Shown one piece after another: positions 45,653 through 57,863 of a DNA stretch of 64,000 nucleotides. Under the pieces are notes generated by a model. The model worked only from the letters and a program-made list of their open reading frames with translations. It was not told where the DNA came from and searched no databases. Position 1 is the first letter of the stretch, and each line of letters starts with the position of its first letter. Origin of the DNA: Paragorgia papillata (lineage: Eukaryota > Cnidaria > Anthozoa > Scleralcyonacea > Coralliidae); assembly GCA_035771165.1 (NCBI GenBank), contig JAWNZC010000322.1, forward strand, positions 9,313,001 to 9,377,000, written 5' to 3'. A program made the translations under genes and the position numbers.

Positions 45653-48600
45653 CTACAACAATGTAAAGAATGACTCAATCAGCACTTATGTACGAGATCG
45701 AAATACGTTAAAGCAGCAACTCCTCGCCTTCGACTAGACGTTTCAATACTAAATGACCTCTTGGGCTGGTTGCACAAAGCACAGGTAACTTATACCCACT
45801 GGAGAACGACACTAGCCATGCTTTGAACAATGTAATTTTCGATTTAACCACTTAATACCGAGTTATATATGTATCTGATAGTGCTGTTCTGCTGATAAAA
45901 TTAGGTTTGGTTTTCCAAAACGCGCATTAATAGCACTGCTCACTCACTAGGGCTTATCTATGCAACTGGCCGTGAAAATACTATTTTCCCATTTTCCTTT
46001 TTTGTCGCCATAACGCCATGTCAAGCTCAAACACTAACCATATATTTTTTACTGTATCTCAACTGTATATTAACTTTGATACTATATCTAATAATTCCGA
46101 AGAATTGAGGCGATTATTATTATATTAAGAAATAAAATTAGTGAACAACATCAGGTCAGGAAATAATTTCACGTTCGTTTAGACATGTATGGACCTATTT
46201 ATTAAAGCAAAATTTGTATTGGTGAGCATATGATAGCAAGAGATTTCAGTTGATGCATGTAATGATCTCTAAAAAAAGACTCGATCGAGCAACTATTGTT
46301 TGGAAAATGAGTCAGAATCCGCCATTACTATAAGGGACCAACTGCATGTTTGAAAGATCGCTACGGAGTTTGTTTTCCTTCTTCTGCTTCTTTTTTTCGC
46401 TTTTTACAACTATTAAAAAACACAGCATTGTGTCCAGAATTTCCCATCTTCCTTTTATCTACCTACACAATTGCCTGATCGGCGCAAATAGCAAGGGACC
46501 AATTTTACATTTCGCGAGCTTCATTTTCTGATCTTGTCAAACGAGGTGCTCGATCCAGTCTAGACATCAATAGATTGCATGAACATGAGTGATATTTGAA
46601 CATTGCGCCAAAATGGCACGAGACGATATAAGAACGTAAATGATTTAAGTTAAAAATGTACCTGTTACGTAATCCAACACAATTATTGACATAAGGACAG
46701 TGATGATCAAACGTTCTTACACATCTGTTACATATTCTGCAATGTTTTGAACGTAACGGTTTAACCAAGCGACATGTGTGACACAATGAGTCAAGAGGAT
46801 TACGACCAGGTTTGTCTAGTTTCCACTCATCGTAAAATGCTACCTATAGTAAAACAAATACAACAAAGTCAGTCATATTGGTATTTTATAGTAATACGTG
46901 CATTCGGAGTGGAACGTACAACTTGCCAAAATGGCTATAGAGAGAATTGCTGTAAAAAGTAACAAAGTTATTGCAAAAAGCAGCAGTGATGGATCCAGCT
47001 TGATCTGGTAGGGGGGGGGGGGGGGGTGGTGCTGAGCGAGCGAAGTGAGATCAGGCCTGCGGCGTGGGGCGCGACCGAGGCAGGGTGGAGCGCCGCTGAG
47101 GGAGCCTGCCTCCTCCACAGGCCCTATTGCATCATGGACAGGTCACACACGCCGAATTTAGGGCCTGCAAGATCCTGTAAAAAATTTGGCAAAACTTGGC
47201 ACGGAATAAATTTGCATAATTAACTACCATTGTTAATAGCCATGGCCATATCCGAAGATTTTGAAGGACACTGAAGACTTATGACATAGGAATCCTAGCT
47301 TTAAAATGCAGGAATTGTTGAAGAAAGCAATTACGGTTGAACTTTGTCAACTTTCGGCCGGAATAATCAACGAAAATACACTTTAGTCTACCCAGAGACT
47401 CTTTGGTTTATACTTTTTCGGTTTCCACAACAACTGAAACTTGAATTACGCTAAACTATAGCCTACAATTTAACAAAATTAAATCTCATTAACTCTTGGT
47501 CAGTTGACAGTCTTCGATAGCTAAATAAACAAAAAAAACAATACGAAGAACCTGTTACTTTCCTGACCGTCGAATTTGCTTTTGTTCGGCAGATATTTTC
47601 CCCTTCAATTCCTTTTTGTCGCTAAAAATATTATTGGCAGAAGGTCGGTAACTCTAAAACATATTGGTTTCTTCATTGTCATGATCTGTAAGAAAGTTTA
47701 GACCGAATTTCCTGGTGGGTCACAGTGTTTAAACTTTAAAGAACTTGGACGTACGTTTGTCGAACAGCGGCCGGAAACTTGCAGGCCCTCTCAAAAATAT
47801 CGCCTCTAGGGCCTAGTCTCGCTGTGCATAATGGGATCAGTCACCATTTTGTTTACAGGATCTGGCAGGCCCTCTCAACAGCGTGACCTGTCCATGATGC
47901 AATAGGGCCTGTGGAGAAGGCAGTGAGGGAACTACGACAGGGGTCTGGGGACACAGCCCCCAGCAGGGTCCAGGGGCCGAGCTGGTGGTGGGGCTGGGGC
48001 ATATATCTATGAAGCATATGATAGCTATGATACCTAATACCTAGTCCTTGGCCAAGACCAGGGGGGTGCACACCCCCACACCCCCCTGTAAATCCATCAC
48101 TGAAAGCAGCCCTGCAGAACAGCAAAAGATATAGTAAGGATAGACAAGCAATGTTAACCATAAAAATAATCGAGATAATCCTGCCACAACGACCACGATC
48201 CCCGCAACCATTCGCCATATTACTATGCACCACTTATCATGTATTTTCTTCGTTTAGATTGAACATACAATTATCTTACAACCAATACGATAACGTGGAT
48301 AAGTCGCATAACCTTATTAATATGAGGTACAATGAAAAAACAATACTTAGTAATAGAATAGAATAGAATAATCACCTCCGCCAGGAGGTTATGTTTTAAC
48401 CCCTGCCTGTCTGTCTGTTTATTTGTTTGTCTGTCTGTCGCCAGGATATCTCAAAAAGTATTGCACCGCTTTTCATGAAAGTTTGCAGAAAGGTTCGCCA
48501 TAGACCAACGACCAATCCATTAAATGTTGGTTGAATGTAGTCAAAATTGGGATGAGAAATTAAGAAATTTGCGCTCATTATCCTTATTTTATGCAAACAT

Positions 48601-51600
48601 TTTTGCATAATTTTGGTACGAGTGCAATCAAGCATTTTATTCATACATGCATGTGTTTGTCGGGATGGTTCGTTTTCTTTTTAAACATCTCTAATAACCC
48701 ACTGGCGGAGGTATATGCAGTTTCTGATTGCCCTCTAGTTGTAAATGTTATTCTAATTTATTCTCACTTGTTTTAACGTCATGTTGTAGTCCTCTGTGTC
48801 ACACGCTAGAAAGCCAGGATCTGTCTTAGCAGCCAGGTATAATGACAGCCACATACAGCAGTTTAACAAAACAAATATATAATGAACATTTGGCATCTCA
48901 TTAAATGTTTCTGGAACGACCTAAGAATTAGATTTTTGATTATAACGCTGCATGAACATACTGCACGCGATGAAAAACTAATGTTTTCTTAAATTAAACA
49001 ATCGATAGTAAAAATGACCAACCTCGTCCCCAGGGCGTTCATGAGAAGATGCGGCAAGGCGAAAGAACCCACAAGCAAAGGCTGGATTTTGGCGGGAACA
49101 CCTTATGAAATTTTTCGATACATTTCGAAAAAACGCTGAAAGGACCACGGACTCAGTAAGAGTAAAATACTTTGACTGCTTTTCACAGTTCACTTGCACC
49201 AACTAAATGTTTTCAACTGGCGGGAAAATTTTTCAAATTTATTGGAAGATTTTGTCACGTGATTTCCAGTCTTTCAGATTGCCAGGACATTCTCTCGCCT
49301 CGCCTCATCTTTTCCCGATCGCCCTGCGGACGAGGTTGAAAAACGACTGAATACGAAACCGATGTTCAAGACTGCGTTTTTAACTCGCTGATTGATAACT
49401 TCGCACTTCACACATGATTTCCAAATAATAGTGAGCATGTTTATAATTTATATATTGAGGGTTTATAACCATGCATGCATAGATACACGAGCTTTATACC
49501 CATGGCTTTGATGAAACTTTTTTCAAGTTTTGACTTTTCTTCATTCTCCTTTCGCGCATCTATTTTGTCAATTTGACTAATTGTGTTGCTTAAAGGGCAA
49601 TAGCACTAAAAATTAAGTTTGTCTAATTTGAAAGAACTCATAACATTGTAATAAAACATCCTTTACAACTTTTTCGTATCTCTCTTCGTTTTCAAGATAT
49701 TTCAATTTGTTTGATACATTTACATATGATGGTCTCTGACGTCATGTGTGGGGTAAAATATTTTCACAGGTAGCAAAACCAGTTATATCTCTAAGTTTGT
49801 TCAGCGAAATCATTTGAAACTGTGCACATAAAAACTCCTTGCGACGCTGAACATTTCATGTTAGATATGTAAGTGATTTTGCTCTGTATGAAAATATTTT
49901 ACCCCACTCCTGACGTCAGAGACCATCTCATTTACATATCAAACAAATTGAAATATCTTGAAAACGCAGAAAGATACGAAAAAGTTGTAAAGGATCTTCT
50001 ATTACAATTTTATGAGTTCTTTCAAATTAGACAAACTTAATTTTTGTTGCCAATCCTCTTTAAGAAACCTGCGCAAGCCACTTATAAAATGTTCAAGCCA
50101 AGTGCGTAGGAATCGTGTGCGCTACGAAAGAAGCACATCCAGTATTCTATTTTGCTGATATTAGCCCTTCCCCCAAAAAAACAACACTTTGGCCAACCAT
50201 GGTTTGGGATTTAATGAGATGATTGAGATAAATAGATATTTCAGAAAATAATTGAATTATCTTTATAACAAGATAAGAATACGTATTTCTTGCAATATGT
50301 ATTTCTATTCGACCGAAATATATAATTGGAAGTGCCTCCTTGGCAAGCATCATTGTATTTATTGAGGTCTGACCAGGAAGGGATGGAAGCGAGTGGACTT
50401 AGGAAGAAGCAGAATGCCCTGAACCATGCAATATGACCATTTCTGTAATCTGTTTTTCTAAAAATGCTTATACTCTTATTCAGAAATACAGGCAAAAATG
50501 CGTTTCTAGAGCTTACAAAATTGAACATTTTTCGGAGGGGCATTCCCCCAGACTCCCTAGGAGATTCGCCATGAAGCTAGTCCATGCTAACTCCGAGCTC
50601 TGTGGACAAGCTATCCAAATCCAGTCCGAGCCTGCAAGTTTAAACGCATCTTTAGACCATGTTTACACGGTATCAGATAAATTCAGAACCGTACCGAAAT
50701 TTGCAACATAATTGTCTTGCACGGCTGCAAAACTGTATAGTTGTGTGTAAACAGGCAGAATCGCAAATTTATACTGACAAATTAATAACTGAAACACTTA
50801 AATCATACCATGTAATAATACACTGGATACCCAATTAATATAATATTTGCTAACACGAATAGAAAAGTTCGTTTTGATTTACCAGGAGGTCCAAACACGA
50901 CATCTCTAAACAAAAATAAGAAAATAACTTTCATTTAATTTTTTTAGGAAATTGATTGCGATTCGGTGACCATTGCAACTTGGCGGTTACAAGTTTGATC
51001 TAAAATACATTGTTTATATAATCATAAAAATAGGTACGCAATGCGTACATGCGTCCACATTTAGGATTATTCACACGACCCGATTTTCCTCCTGATGCAT
51101 ATGATTTAACCCTTTCAACCCTAGCGGCCTCCCGAGTAAAATTGTCTGGCGTTAGCCAGAGTAAAATATTGTCTGGCGTTAGCCAGAGTAAAATACTGAA
51201 AACGAATTCGCGGTTGAAAAGGTTAATAACAACTAGGGTACTCGCGAAAATTTGCAAATACATAACCCAATACTAGTAAGTAAATCCACATCATATGCAC
51301 CAAGAGGGAAATTGAATCCGGTTAATCAGATCATGTGAATAGGCCTTTTGGTGAAGATAATCATCAAAGACATTTGGCAGTATAGTTAGTATAACATATA
51401 GAGCACAAAGCAATGCATCAATACAGGAAATGGCCGATTTAATTTGATAAAAGTAAGAGTTAAATACATCGAACTTCGGCATTAAGCCACATACTTCCCG
51501 AGGCGCGTAGGCTTAATGCCGAAGTTCGAGGTAATTAACTAATTTGGTCCAAATATCACAAGGTTTTGTCTTTATCTGTATAATTCCCTGGGCTTAAAAC

Positions 51601-54600
51601 AGATAAAGACCGTGCATTTATGACAATTCAATTCAGTTTGTATGAGAGATAAAGACTCCTTGAGAAGGTTCAATGGAAACTATTTCTACTGAATATATGA
51701 AAGGTGAATTCCACATGCTTACATCTTTAGCTAAAACTGACACATAATTGTTTGACTTGAGTTATCATAGACCATGGCCCAGGATTTTCTTCAATGTCAT
51801 TCGCTATTCTCAGTAATAACAGTATACCAATTTTCAGTCTTTCGTTGAAAAAAGTGACAAATATTTCATTTTCAGCCTACCAACTCGTGCCTAAACTGCT
51901 CTTAACAATGCATCTTTATTTAATCTGTCATGTCATCTTGTAAGCGTAAATATTTCTTTGTAAATATTTCACTATTTGTACACCAATTTCAGGCAAATAG
52001 TACTTTCAAAAGTGCGTTTAAATGTTCATCGAGCCAGATATTTTCCTTTTTTAGGCCTGATGCAAACACGAGAGAGATCCAATTTCCTTGGTCCAAGATC
52101 GCCTTTTGTATAAACAATATAATTCAGCTTGTTTGCAAGATTAGCATAATATAAGAAAAAATAACGAGCGTAATGAAAACGCTTACAGACAGAGTTTTTT
52201 TTAATGACTAAGAGTTATTTCGAGAAATAGTACATGTATATACTTACCTTAATGTAAATTTTATATATCTGTTCTGTTTACGGTATAAATAAGTAACGAT
52301 ATCCTCGTGTTGTCGACCCATGGCTAACATCAATGGAGTTTTTGCATTATTGTCACGTTCACTTATAGCAACGTCCTGAATGATTTCAATCAAAGAAAGA
52401 AAAATAAGTCAGTGTAATAAATTATGCATATAGCAAATAAACTGGATAAGAAACTTTCTATATTGATAAATGAATATAGGCCCTAGATTCTAAAAATATA
52501 GCGATAACAATGTTTAAAAAGAGAGTTGAAAATGGGAAAAGCAATTTAACGGCTTTATGATAAAATATCTGTCCATAAGACAGACACACTTAAGGATATA
52601 CATACATGCAAGCTTTATTAAGTAACGATATGTTTAGGTTATAGTCTTACATACAGTATACATGCATGTTAACGTATATTGAAGTCTGGATATTTCGTTT
52701 TAGTATAAACCAAATAGTGGCTTTAAAAAATCAAGCTTTAAATGCAAAATAATGGTAGAAACAGTTTGCCAAAGTTTCAGTTTGTTTCTATAAAATAATA
52801 GTTTTTCCGTAGTTGGTTTATATAGGACTGACCTATACTAAAACGATTAGGCAACTCGTCCTCGTTGTCTATGAGCGATAGTCAACTCGGCTGCGCCACG
52901 TCGACGATCAGATCTTAGTATAATTTCAGAGGTATATTCAAAGATTCCTGCATTTTGATTGGTCCACTGAGCAGTAACTCTGAGACGCAATGTCGCGGTG
53001 ACTGGCCTAACCGCCTAGCGCGGTGACCATTGCATCACAAGAAATTGGTCTTCAAAAGTAGTCTTGGAGAAGAGACTGGTACTTATTCGAAACTGAACTG
53101 GCTTAACTCGTTTCAGTCTCCCTTCGGAGTTGACAATTTGAAGTACAAGATTTCAGAATTTGTCGATTCATTGAACTGTTGTTTCTTTTTCAAAATGGGG
53201 TCTGTAGTTTTTGAAACAAACAAAGGAGCATAATATTAAACAAATTTATCATTGAGATGTTGTACATATCAAATATCATAAAAACAAAACTTTGCAAAGG
53301 TGAGGAGGTATATTTTCTATAATTCTTCGTATTTTGTATTAAGTTTTGGTTGGGCTTTAGTCGTAGCGACGTAGCGATGTTTTCGAAAATTTAGTCGAGT
53401 GAAGAACATATTCACATAATTAAGTGCATAAAGTCCGTAACACAGAAGTCAAAACGCCAGAATAAAAAGTTGTTTCAGCTTATATTTGTATGTTTGTACA
53501 AGTTCAGTTCCAAATTAGGATGTTACGCGTGCGAAATAACGGACATAACGCGTGCGAAATACAGTTTATTTTGAACTTAGTGCTTGTCGGATCTTTTCAA
53601 CAACCAGCACAAGGCCCGACATTATTCAGTCTTTTGAGTTTTGAGCAAAAGGTTGGAAAGAAAACTTAACTGGTGTGAAAATTTATTCATACTGATGTTT
53701 CTCGTCTGAAAGATGCACTGTCGTTGACATTCTCAGTCTCTCAAATGATTAAAGTTTAAAAGAAAGTTTCGATATTTGACAGAACCTAGTCTGATTCAAA
53801 GCAGAAAACGAAATCTAGTTAATATATTTCTATAATCGCTGAACTGTGTCAGCCTTCCCAAGTGTTTGTGCTACGATGTCTCGATGATCTAAGACTGAGT
53901 GATAATGTCGGACCCTGTGCTGTTGTTGAAAAGATCCGGCGACGAGGACTAAGTGTGAAATAAACTGTATTGCGCACGAGTTATGTCAATGTCGGATATA
54001 TAAGCCATCGAACCTAAAGATCCGGTGTCGGAACTATAACCACGGCGTAAAGTTTATGTCCGAGTCATCAGATTGATAACTGATTTCAGAATCTGATTCA
54101 CTGCTACACATGATTGCTAGACAATACTGAGAACTTTAAGAATGTGAAGTTTGTCGAGCGCCAGACGAATCGATCGAATGATATGTAAATCAAAGCAACT
54201 CAGATAGTCAGATCATCGAAGCAACAACATCAAAGCTATATACTGACTACCTTGCGTGACGTCAAAAAGACGTGCAAGACCCAGGCCCCTCCAAAAGCCA
54301 AATTCAACACGCCATAAAAACCGGACAATTTATCCAAATTGAAATTTTTTTTTCACTAAAACACCACAAATAAAGAGTACATTCGATGAGCTGAAAATTG
54401 ATTTGGGGTTAGGGGCACTTTAGCGATGTCATCGGGGACATTAGCGATGTCATCACATTCACAACTACTAAACATTAAAAAGATAACTAGATGTCAACCA
54501 ATTAACAGCAGGAATATGTCCTCCACGTTCCTTCTATAGTTTCCGTGCCCACAATTGCATGGTACATGCAAGTTAAAGATTTTTTCATCCACTATAAGCT

Positions 54601-57547
54601 TGTACATATACTGTAATATTCCGTTCTAAAACTTAGGAAAACAACACACTGCAGTCCAGCATTCAATCAATTATTAGTTAATCACTTACCATAACTACCA
54701 GATGTTCTACGGCAAGGAGGTTTCCACTGAGGCAAGCTAAATGAATAGGAGCCTGCAAAACAAACCATATCATCTTGAACTTAACATTCAACTGTGATTA
54801 TATCTGGTTTAAAAGCAACATTGCATATAACAATACATTCACGCAGTTTCAATAGGCCGTTTCCATTTGATGACGCCTTGTCACTACAACCAGGACCGTA
54901 TTTCCGCCCCGGAGCAAATTATCGAAGGTGTTATGGAAAAATTACTGGCTTCTAAAATTTTCCGCCCCCAAACGCCCCAAAAAATGTTCCACCCCGGGGC
55001 AAGTGACCCCCCCCCTGACCCCCTTTAATCCGGCCCTGACTACAACTATCAGAATACATTGATAGCAATAGATTGTTTTTACCTGACGTTACGGCGGCCA
55101 TATTGGTGTACGGAAACAATGAAATGCCTACCATATTAGTGTACCATCTTTACCCTATGAGAATTTAGCTCTATTCTTATTCAAACATTTTGTATTGTTT
55201 CACCCGATAGGGTCACAGATCACGTGCGTGAAAACTATCCATGCCATATAACTTGTATCGTGTTATTTATACTTAATGTAAAACATACGATACAATAATG
55301 TGAATTCACAAAATACTTTTAAAAAACGTGTTTTTCTTTACCTGTCCCAGGTTATCTTTTTGTTCTGGGTTAAATCCAGAGAATAAAAATAATTGCACCA
55401 AATCACAAAATCCTGTTAGAATTAAAAAACATTTCATTCAGTAGATATTATATTGAGTAAAAAATAACGTTGTTCGGAAAGAGTTAAATATGGAACATTA
55501 TATACACGTAAGTAGAGCAAACAAGCATATATGAACTTTCACTTTAACGCATTCCTGCCGAGCAGGGCCTTCAATATTTTGTTCTGGCTAATGCCAGAAT
55601 GGCCTTTGTAAATGGCCTTTTGAGGGTGGCCTCGGTAGGAATGGGTTATATAGCAGGCAAATTTAGTTAGTAAGTTAAATCAATTTGATATTTCTATTTC
55701 AATTTGAGATTTGGTTTCAAAACGTGCTTTTTATTTTAAGTAGGCAACTCAAATACAATGTTAATAATGTTAATCATTTAGTTCCTTAACTCATTTCCTA
55801 CCATATCGTGTATGGTTCGTTTTCGAACGAAGCAGACTTTAGTATTTTACAAGTAGCGTGCTGCGTAGGCAGTGTTGAAACAACAATCGAAATATAGTAA
55901 GGTTATAGATATACTGCCGAAACAGAGAATGTAGGAGTCTAAGGCCCTTCGTCAGAGAGAAACGTTTCTCTCTGACGAAGGGCCTTCGCTCGAAACGTTA
56001 GACTCCTACATTCTCTGTTTCGGCAGTATAGCTAACCTAACTATATTTCGATTTTAGTATTTTACTCTGTCTAACGCCAAACGATTTTACTCGTCAAGTC
56101 GGGGAGCCCTCGGTAGTGAAGAGTTAAATATAGTAGGTTTAGTACAGCATATTCATAATTACTAATTTCATAAACTTTGGAGTAATGCAAAGCTTTCGGT
56201 CACTGAAAAAACCGTATTGTAACCACGTACAAGATACAATATAACATAAGACACAATAACGTAAGATACAATATGTTTACATATAAAAATAGATCACTTC
56301 AACAATCCAATAAAAATTGTGTCGTTAATCTTCTCTGAGTGTAGTAAAAATTGAACCCCAATTTAGATTTAGTGTTTATGAAATAAAAAGAATAATACAA
56401 GAACGCTTGGAGATATAGAACACCCCACTCGTGGCAGATCAAAATGAAATTGAACACTCGAAGACAAATTCCATGCCTTTGCGCGACCATATATATTATT
56501 CTCTATATGTATTGTACACTTCTACGACAAACTAAACTTAAAATCTACCATGCACAAATATGTGCATGTAATTATTAAAAAACAGTAAAAATAGATCGCC
56601 AATTGACGTTATTGGAGGATTGGTGTCAAGCCACAGGGGGTCCAGGCACCAGTCACACTGTCAAAGCAGTGGAAATATATATACTTACCCTTGCATTCTA
56701 TCAGGAGTGGGTGGGTGGCACTAAACAGCGCGCGCAAAACCAGTCAAGCTCAGACCACGCTGACAAGACTTTGATGAGCGCTAAGATAATCCCCACATAT
56801 TATAAATGAGTGACCACTGACCAAATATCTAATAAATAGATAGCGCGCGCAAAACCAGTCAAGCTCAGACCACGCTGACAAGACTTTGATGAGCGCAAGT
56901 CAAGCTCAGACCACGCTGACAAGACTTTGGTGAGCGCAAGTCAAGCTCAGACCAGGCTGACAAGACTTTGATGAGCGCAAGTCAAGCTCAGACCACGCTG
57001 ACAAGACTTTGATGAGCGCTGAGATAAACCCCACATATTATCATGAGTGACCGCTGACTAGCATTGTCTCCTTTTTTACCTTGCCTAAATTACATTTAGC
57101 CACATAAAAAATAATAGTATTAATTAGGACAGTGCCATACCTTTAAATGCAGCCCAGTGAAGAGCAGTATCCCCTTCAATATCTACAGCATGAATATTTG
57201 CTCCTTTACCAACGAGATAGCTTGCTATTGTAGATTTTCCATACTGGGCTGCTATAATGAGTGGTGTACAATTTTTCTTGTCAGTTGTATCAATGGGAAC
57301 ACCATGCTGAAGCAGTATATCAACAATAACAATATGTCCATGAACACATGCCCAATGAATAGGTCGAGGTCCATAATCACTGTCACTTTCCTTATTCAAA
57401 GGTGAGCCATTGTCAATAAGATATTGAACAACTTTTGCATGCCCACCAAGACACGCCCAATGCAAAGCAGTATGTCCACTTGAATCATGATGTTCTAAAA
57501 TTTGTTTTCCATTTGCTGCCACAAGTAATTGACACATTCGAATATCC
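45487..57547 (-). CDS. Ankyrin-repeat DHHC palmitoyltransferase (HIP14/ZDHHC17-type), spliced, partial
   Basis: Eight exons (57141-57547, 55342-55412, 54690-54752, 52248-52375, 50809-50905, 48768-48920, 46662-46843, 45487-45652) join in phase into a continuous 422-residue product. It contains about six or seven ankyrin units, a first membrane span, a second span followed by TDPG, the cysteine-rich domain and two spans. The family transfers palmitate to protein cysteines at Golgi/endosome membranes, with the ankyrin part binding substrates. All donors are GT; acceptors are AG, the first being an unusual AAG. The N-terminus and the C-terminal TTxE region lie outside or were not found. Introns hold hAT, family F, M and other insertions. 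Only one span lies between the first span and TDPG, where HIP14 has more. Confidence 0.85.
46662..46843 (-). CDS. Palmitoyltransferase exon: catalytic cysteine-rich domain
   Basis: Contains [20 protein letters not shown] then [15 protein letters not shown], with the catalytic DHHC and the zinc-binding Cys/His set complete. The Tyr after DHHCP replaces the usual Trp. Acceptor TACTATAG, donor GTACAT. Confidence 0.92.
46984..48102. mobile_element. hAT-like element in a palmitoyltransferase intron
   Basis: Ends CAGTGATGGAT and ATCCATCACTG. AAAGCAG flanks both sides (46977-46983 and 48103-48109), seven bases where hAT would give eight. Starts about 140 bp upstream of the DHHC exon in the gene's direction. 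Inside, AGGCCCTATTGCATCATGGA (about 47118) is inverted at about 47890. Confidence 0.65.
48376..48720. repeat. Dispersed repeat with CTCCGCC…GGCGGAGG ends
   Basis: Starts CTCCGCCAGGAGGTTATGTT with a CTGT/TTTGT-rich stretch and ends CTGGCGGAGGTATATGC. I recognise this as a sequence type common in many animal genomes, but not its class. Confidence 0.5.
48768..48920 (-). CDS. Palmitoyltransferase exon: second span and TDPG
   Basis: 51 codons: hydrophobic [18 protein letters not shown] then KTDPGFLAC. The TDPG motif (often DPG) after the pre-catalytic span is a DHHC-family mark. Donor GTGAGA. Confidence 0.82.
49019..49338. mobile_element. MITE with CAACCTCGTCCCCAGGGC ends
   Basis: The right end GCCCTGCGGACGAGGTTG is the inverse. 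A lone end occurs at 19601-19620. Confidence 0.6.
49590..50063. mobile_element. ~470-bp fold-back element
   Basis: Inverted arms include AATTAAGTTTGTCTAATTTG, AAAGAACTCATAA and TGGTCTCTGACGTCA. The ends are TTAAAG…CTTTAA. Confidence 0.7.
50809..50905 (-). CDS. Palmitoyltransferase exon: first membrane span
   Basis: Encodes [12 protein letters not shown] followed by the hydrophobic [20 protein letters not shown]. Acceptor TGTTTAG, donor GTATGA. Confidence 0.8.
51010..51450 (+). repeat. Segment colinear with 4.38-5.07 kb
   Basis: AAAAATAGGTACGCAATGCGTACATGCG matches in blocks at 4390-4418; AGTAAATCCACATCATATGC through GGCCGATTTAATTTGA matches 4890-5062 with substitutions. A third block at 51745-51840 matches 5690-5790. 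It lies in an intron of the palmitoyltransferase gene. Confidence 0.6.
51105..51225. mobile_element. MITE family M copy
   Basis: ACCCTTTCAACCC/GGTTGAAAAGGTT ends around two copies of GTCTGGCGTTAGCCAGAGTA. Confidence 0.6.
51469..51529. repeat. Hairpin
   Basis: TCGAACTTCGGCATTAAGCC is matched inverted at 51510-51529. Confidence 0.7.
52248..52375 (-). CDS. Palmitoyltransferase exon: ankyrin unit 7
   Basis: Encodes [20 protein letters not shown] then [20 protein letters not shown], the end of the ankyrin part and the linker. Ends in phase 2; donor GTAAGT. Confidence 0.82.
52376..53550. other. Intron sequence
   Basis: Lies between two palmitoyltransferase exons. The 67-codon frame at 53030-53233 is unremarkable. 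Confidence 0.45.
53551..53978. mobile_element. Fold-back element in intron
   Basis: Arms 53551-53625 and 53900-53978 share CGGATCTTTTCAACAAC, AGTTTATTT and CCGACATTAT in inverted orientation. Confidence 0.65.
54690..54752 (-). CDS. Palmitoyltransferase exon: ankyrin unit 6
   Basis: Exactly 21 codons, [19 protein letters not shown] plus VM. Acceptor TTTGCAG, donor GTAAGT. Confidence 0.82.
54891..55038. mobile_element. 148-bp hAT MITE with 8-bp target duplication
   Basis: Ends CAGGACCGTATT and AATCCGGCCCTG; ACTACAAC flanks at 54883-54890 and 55039-55046. Confidence 0.8.
55082..55238. mobile_element. MITE, reverse copy of 10456-10631
   Basis: GCGGCCATATTGGTGTAC, TAGAATAAGAATAGAGC-type and GATCACGTG sequences match in reverse order. 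Confidence 0.65.
55342..55412 (-). CDS. Palmitoyltransferase exon: ankyrin unit 5 (end)
   Basis: 71 bp encoding (G)[20 protein letters not shown], completing the unit begun in the previous exon. Acceptor CTAACAG, donor GTAAAG. Confidence 0.82.
55547..55652. mobile_element. MITE family M copy
   Basis: ATTCCTGCCGAG/CTCGGTAGGAATGGG ends around TTTTGTTCTGGCTAATGCCA. Confidence 0.55.
55788..56128. mobile_element. MITE family M copy split by a family F element
   Basis: ATTTCCTACC…TTAGTATTTTAC continues after the inserted element as TTAGTATTTTACTCTG, then CTAACGCCAAACGATTTTAC and CCCTCGGTAGTGAAGAG. Confidence 0.65.
55851..56052 (-). mobile_element. Fold-back family F element with 13-bp target duplication
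   Basis: TTTAGTATTTTAC flanks at 55838-55850 and 56053-56065. The tail sequence lies at the left end (AAGTAGCGTGCTGCGTAGGC), so this copy is inverted relative to those at 2668 and 42507. The centre has inverted hammerhead-like cores. Confidence 0.88.
56129..56726. other. Intron sequence
   Basis: Nothing supported. Confidence 0.35.
56727..57055 (+). repeat. Minisatellite, 41-bp units, with flanking duplication
   Basis: Four tandem copies of AAGTCAAGCTCAGACCACGC followed by TGACAAGACTTTGATGAGCGC (56856-57020). A single unit with the same flanks lies at 56727-56823. In an intron. Confidence 0.8.
57141..57547 (-). CDS. Palmitoyltransferase exon: ankyrin units 1-5
   Basis: 135 codons with [57 protein letters not shown] and TALHWAAFK. 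Enters with one base of a split codon and ends in phase 1 before GTATGG. Confidence 0.88.
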
Positions 57548-57776
57548 CTTAAAAAGTAAGATAGATAATATGTAGATATAAAAAAGAATTCCAGCTATTC
57601 ATGAAAAATATGTCATTTCTGCCTTTAATAATAGCATAAGGTCATGCTTACTGTACAGTCAGAGGAAAATCTACATTAAATGATAACAACAATAACAACA
57701 ACAACAACAACAACAATAATAACCAAAGTCGAAAATTTCGTTCCCTTCGGTGATATGGTTATGCTAATTATATAAG

Positions 57777-57855
<79 letters not shown>

Positions 57856-57863
57856 GAATATAT
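57777..57863. repeat. (TA)n microsatellite
   Basis: Long TA run, just outside the tRNA-like palindrome. Confidence 0.9.

Noticed and set aside
50241..50543. Missing membrane-span exon of the palmitoyltransferase ([20 protein letters not shown])
   Set aside because: No acceptor gives the required phase 0, and there is no good donor.
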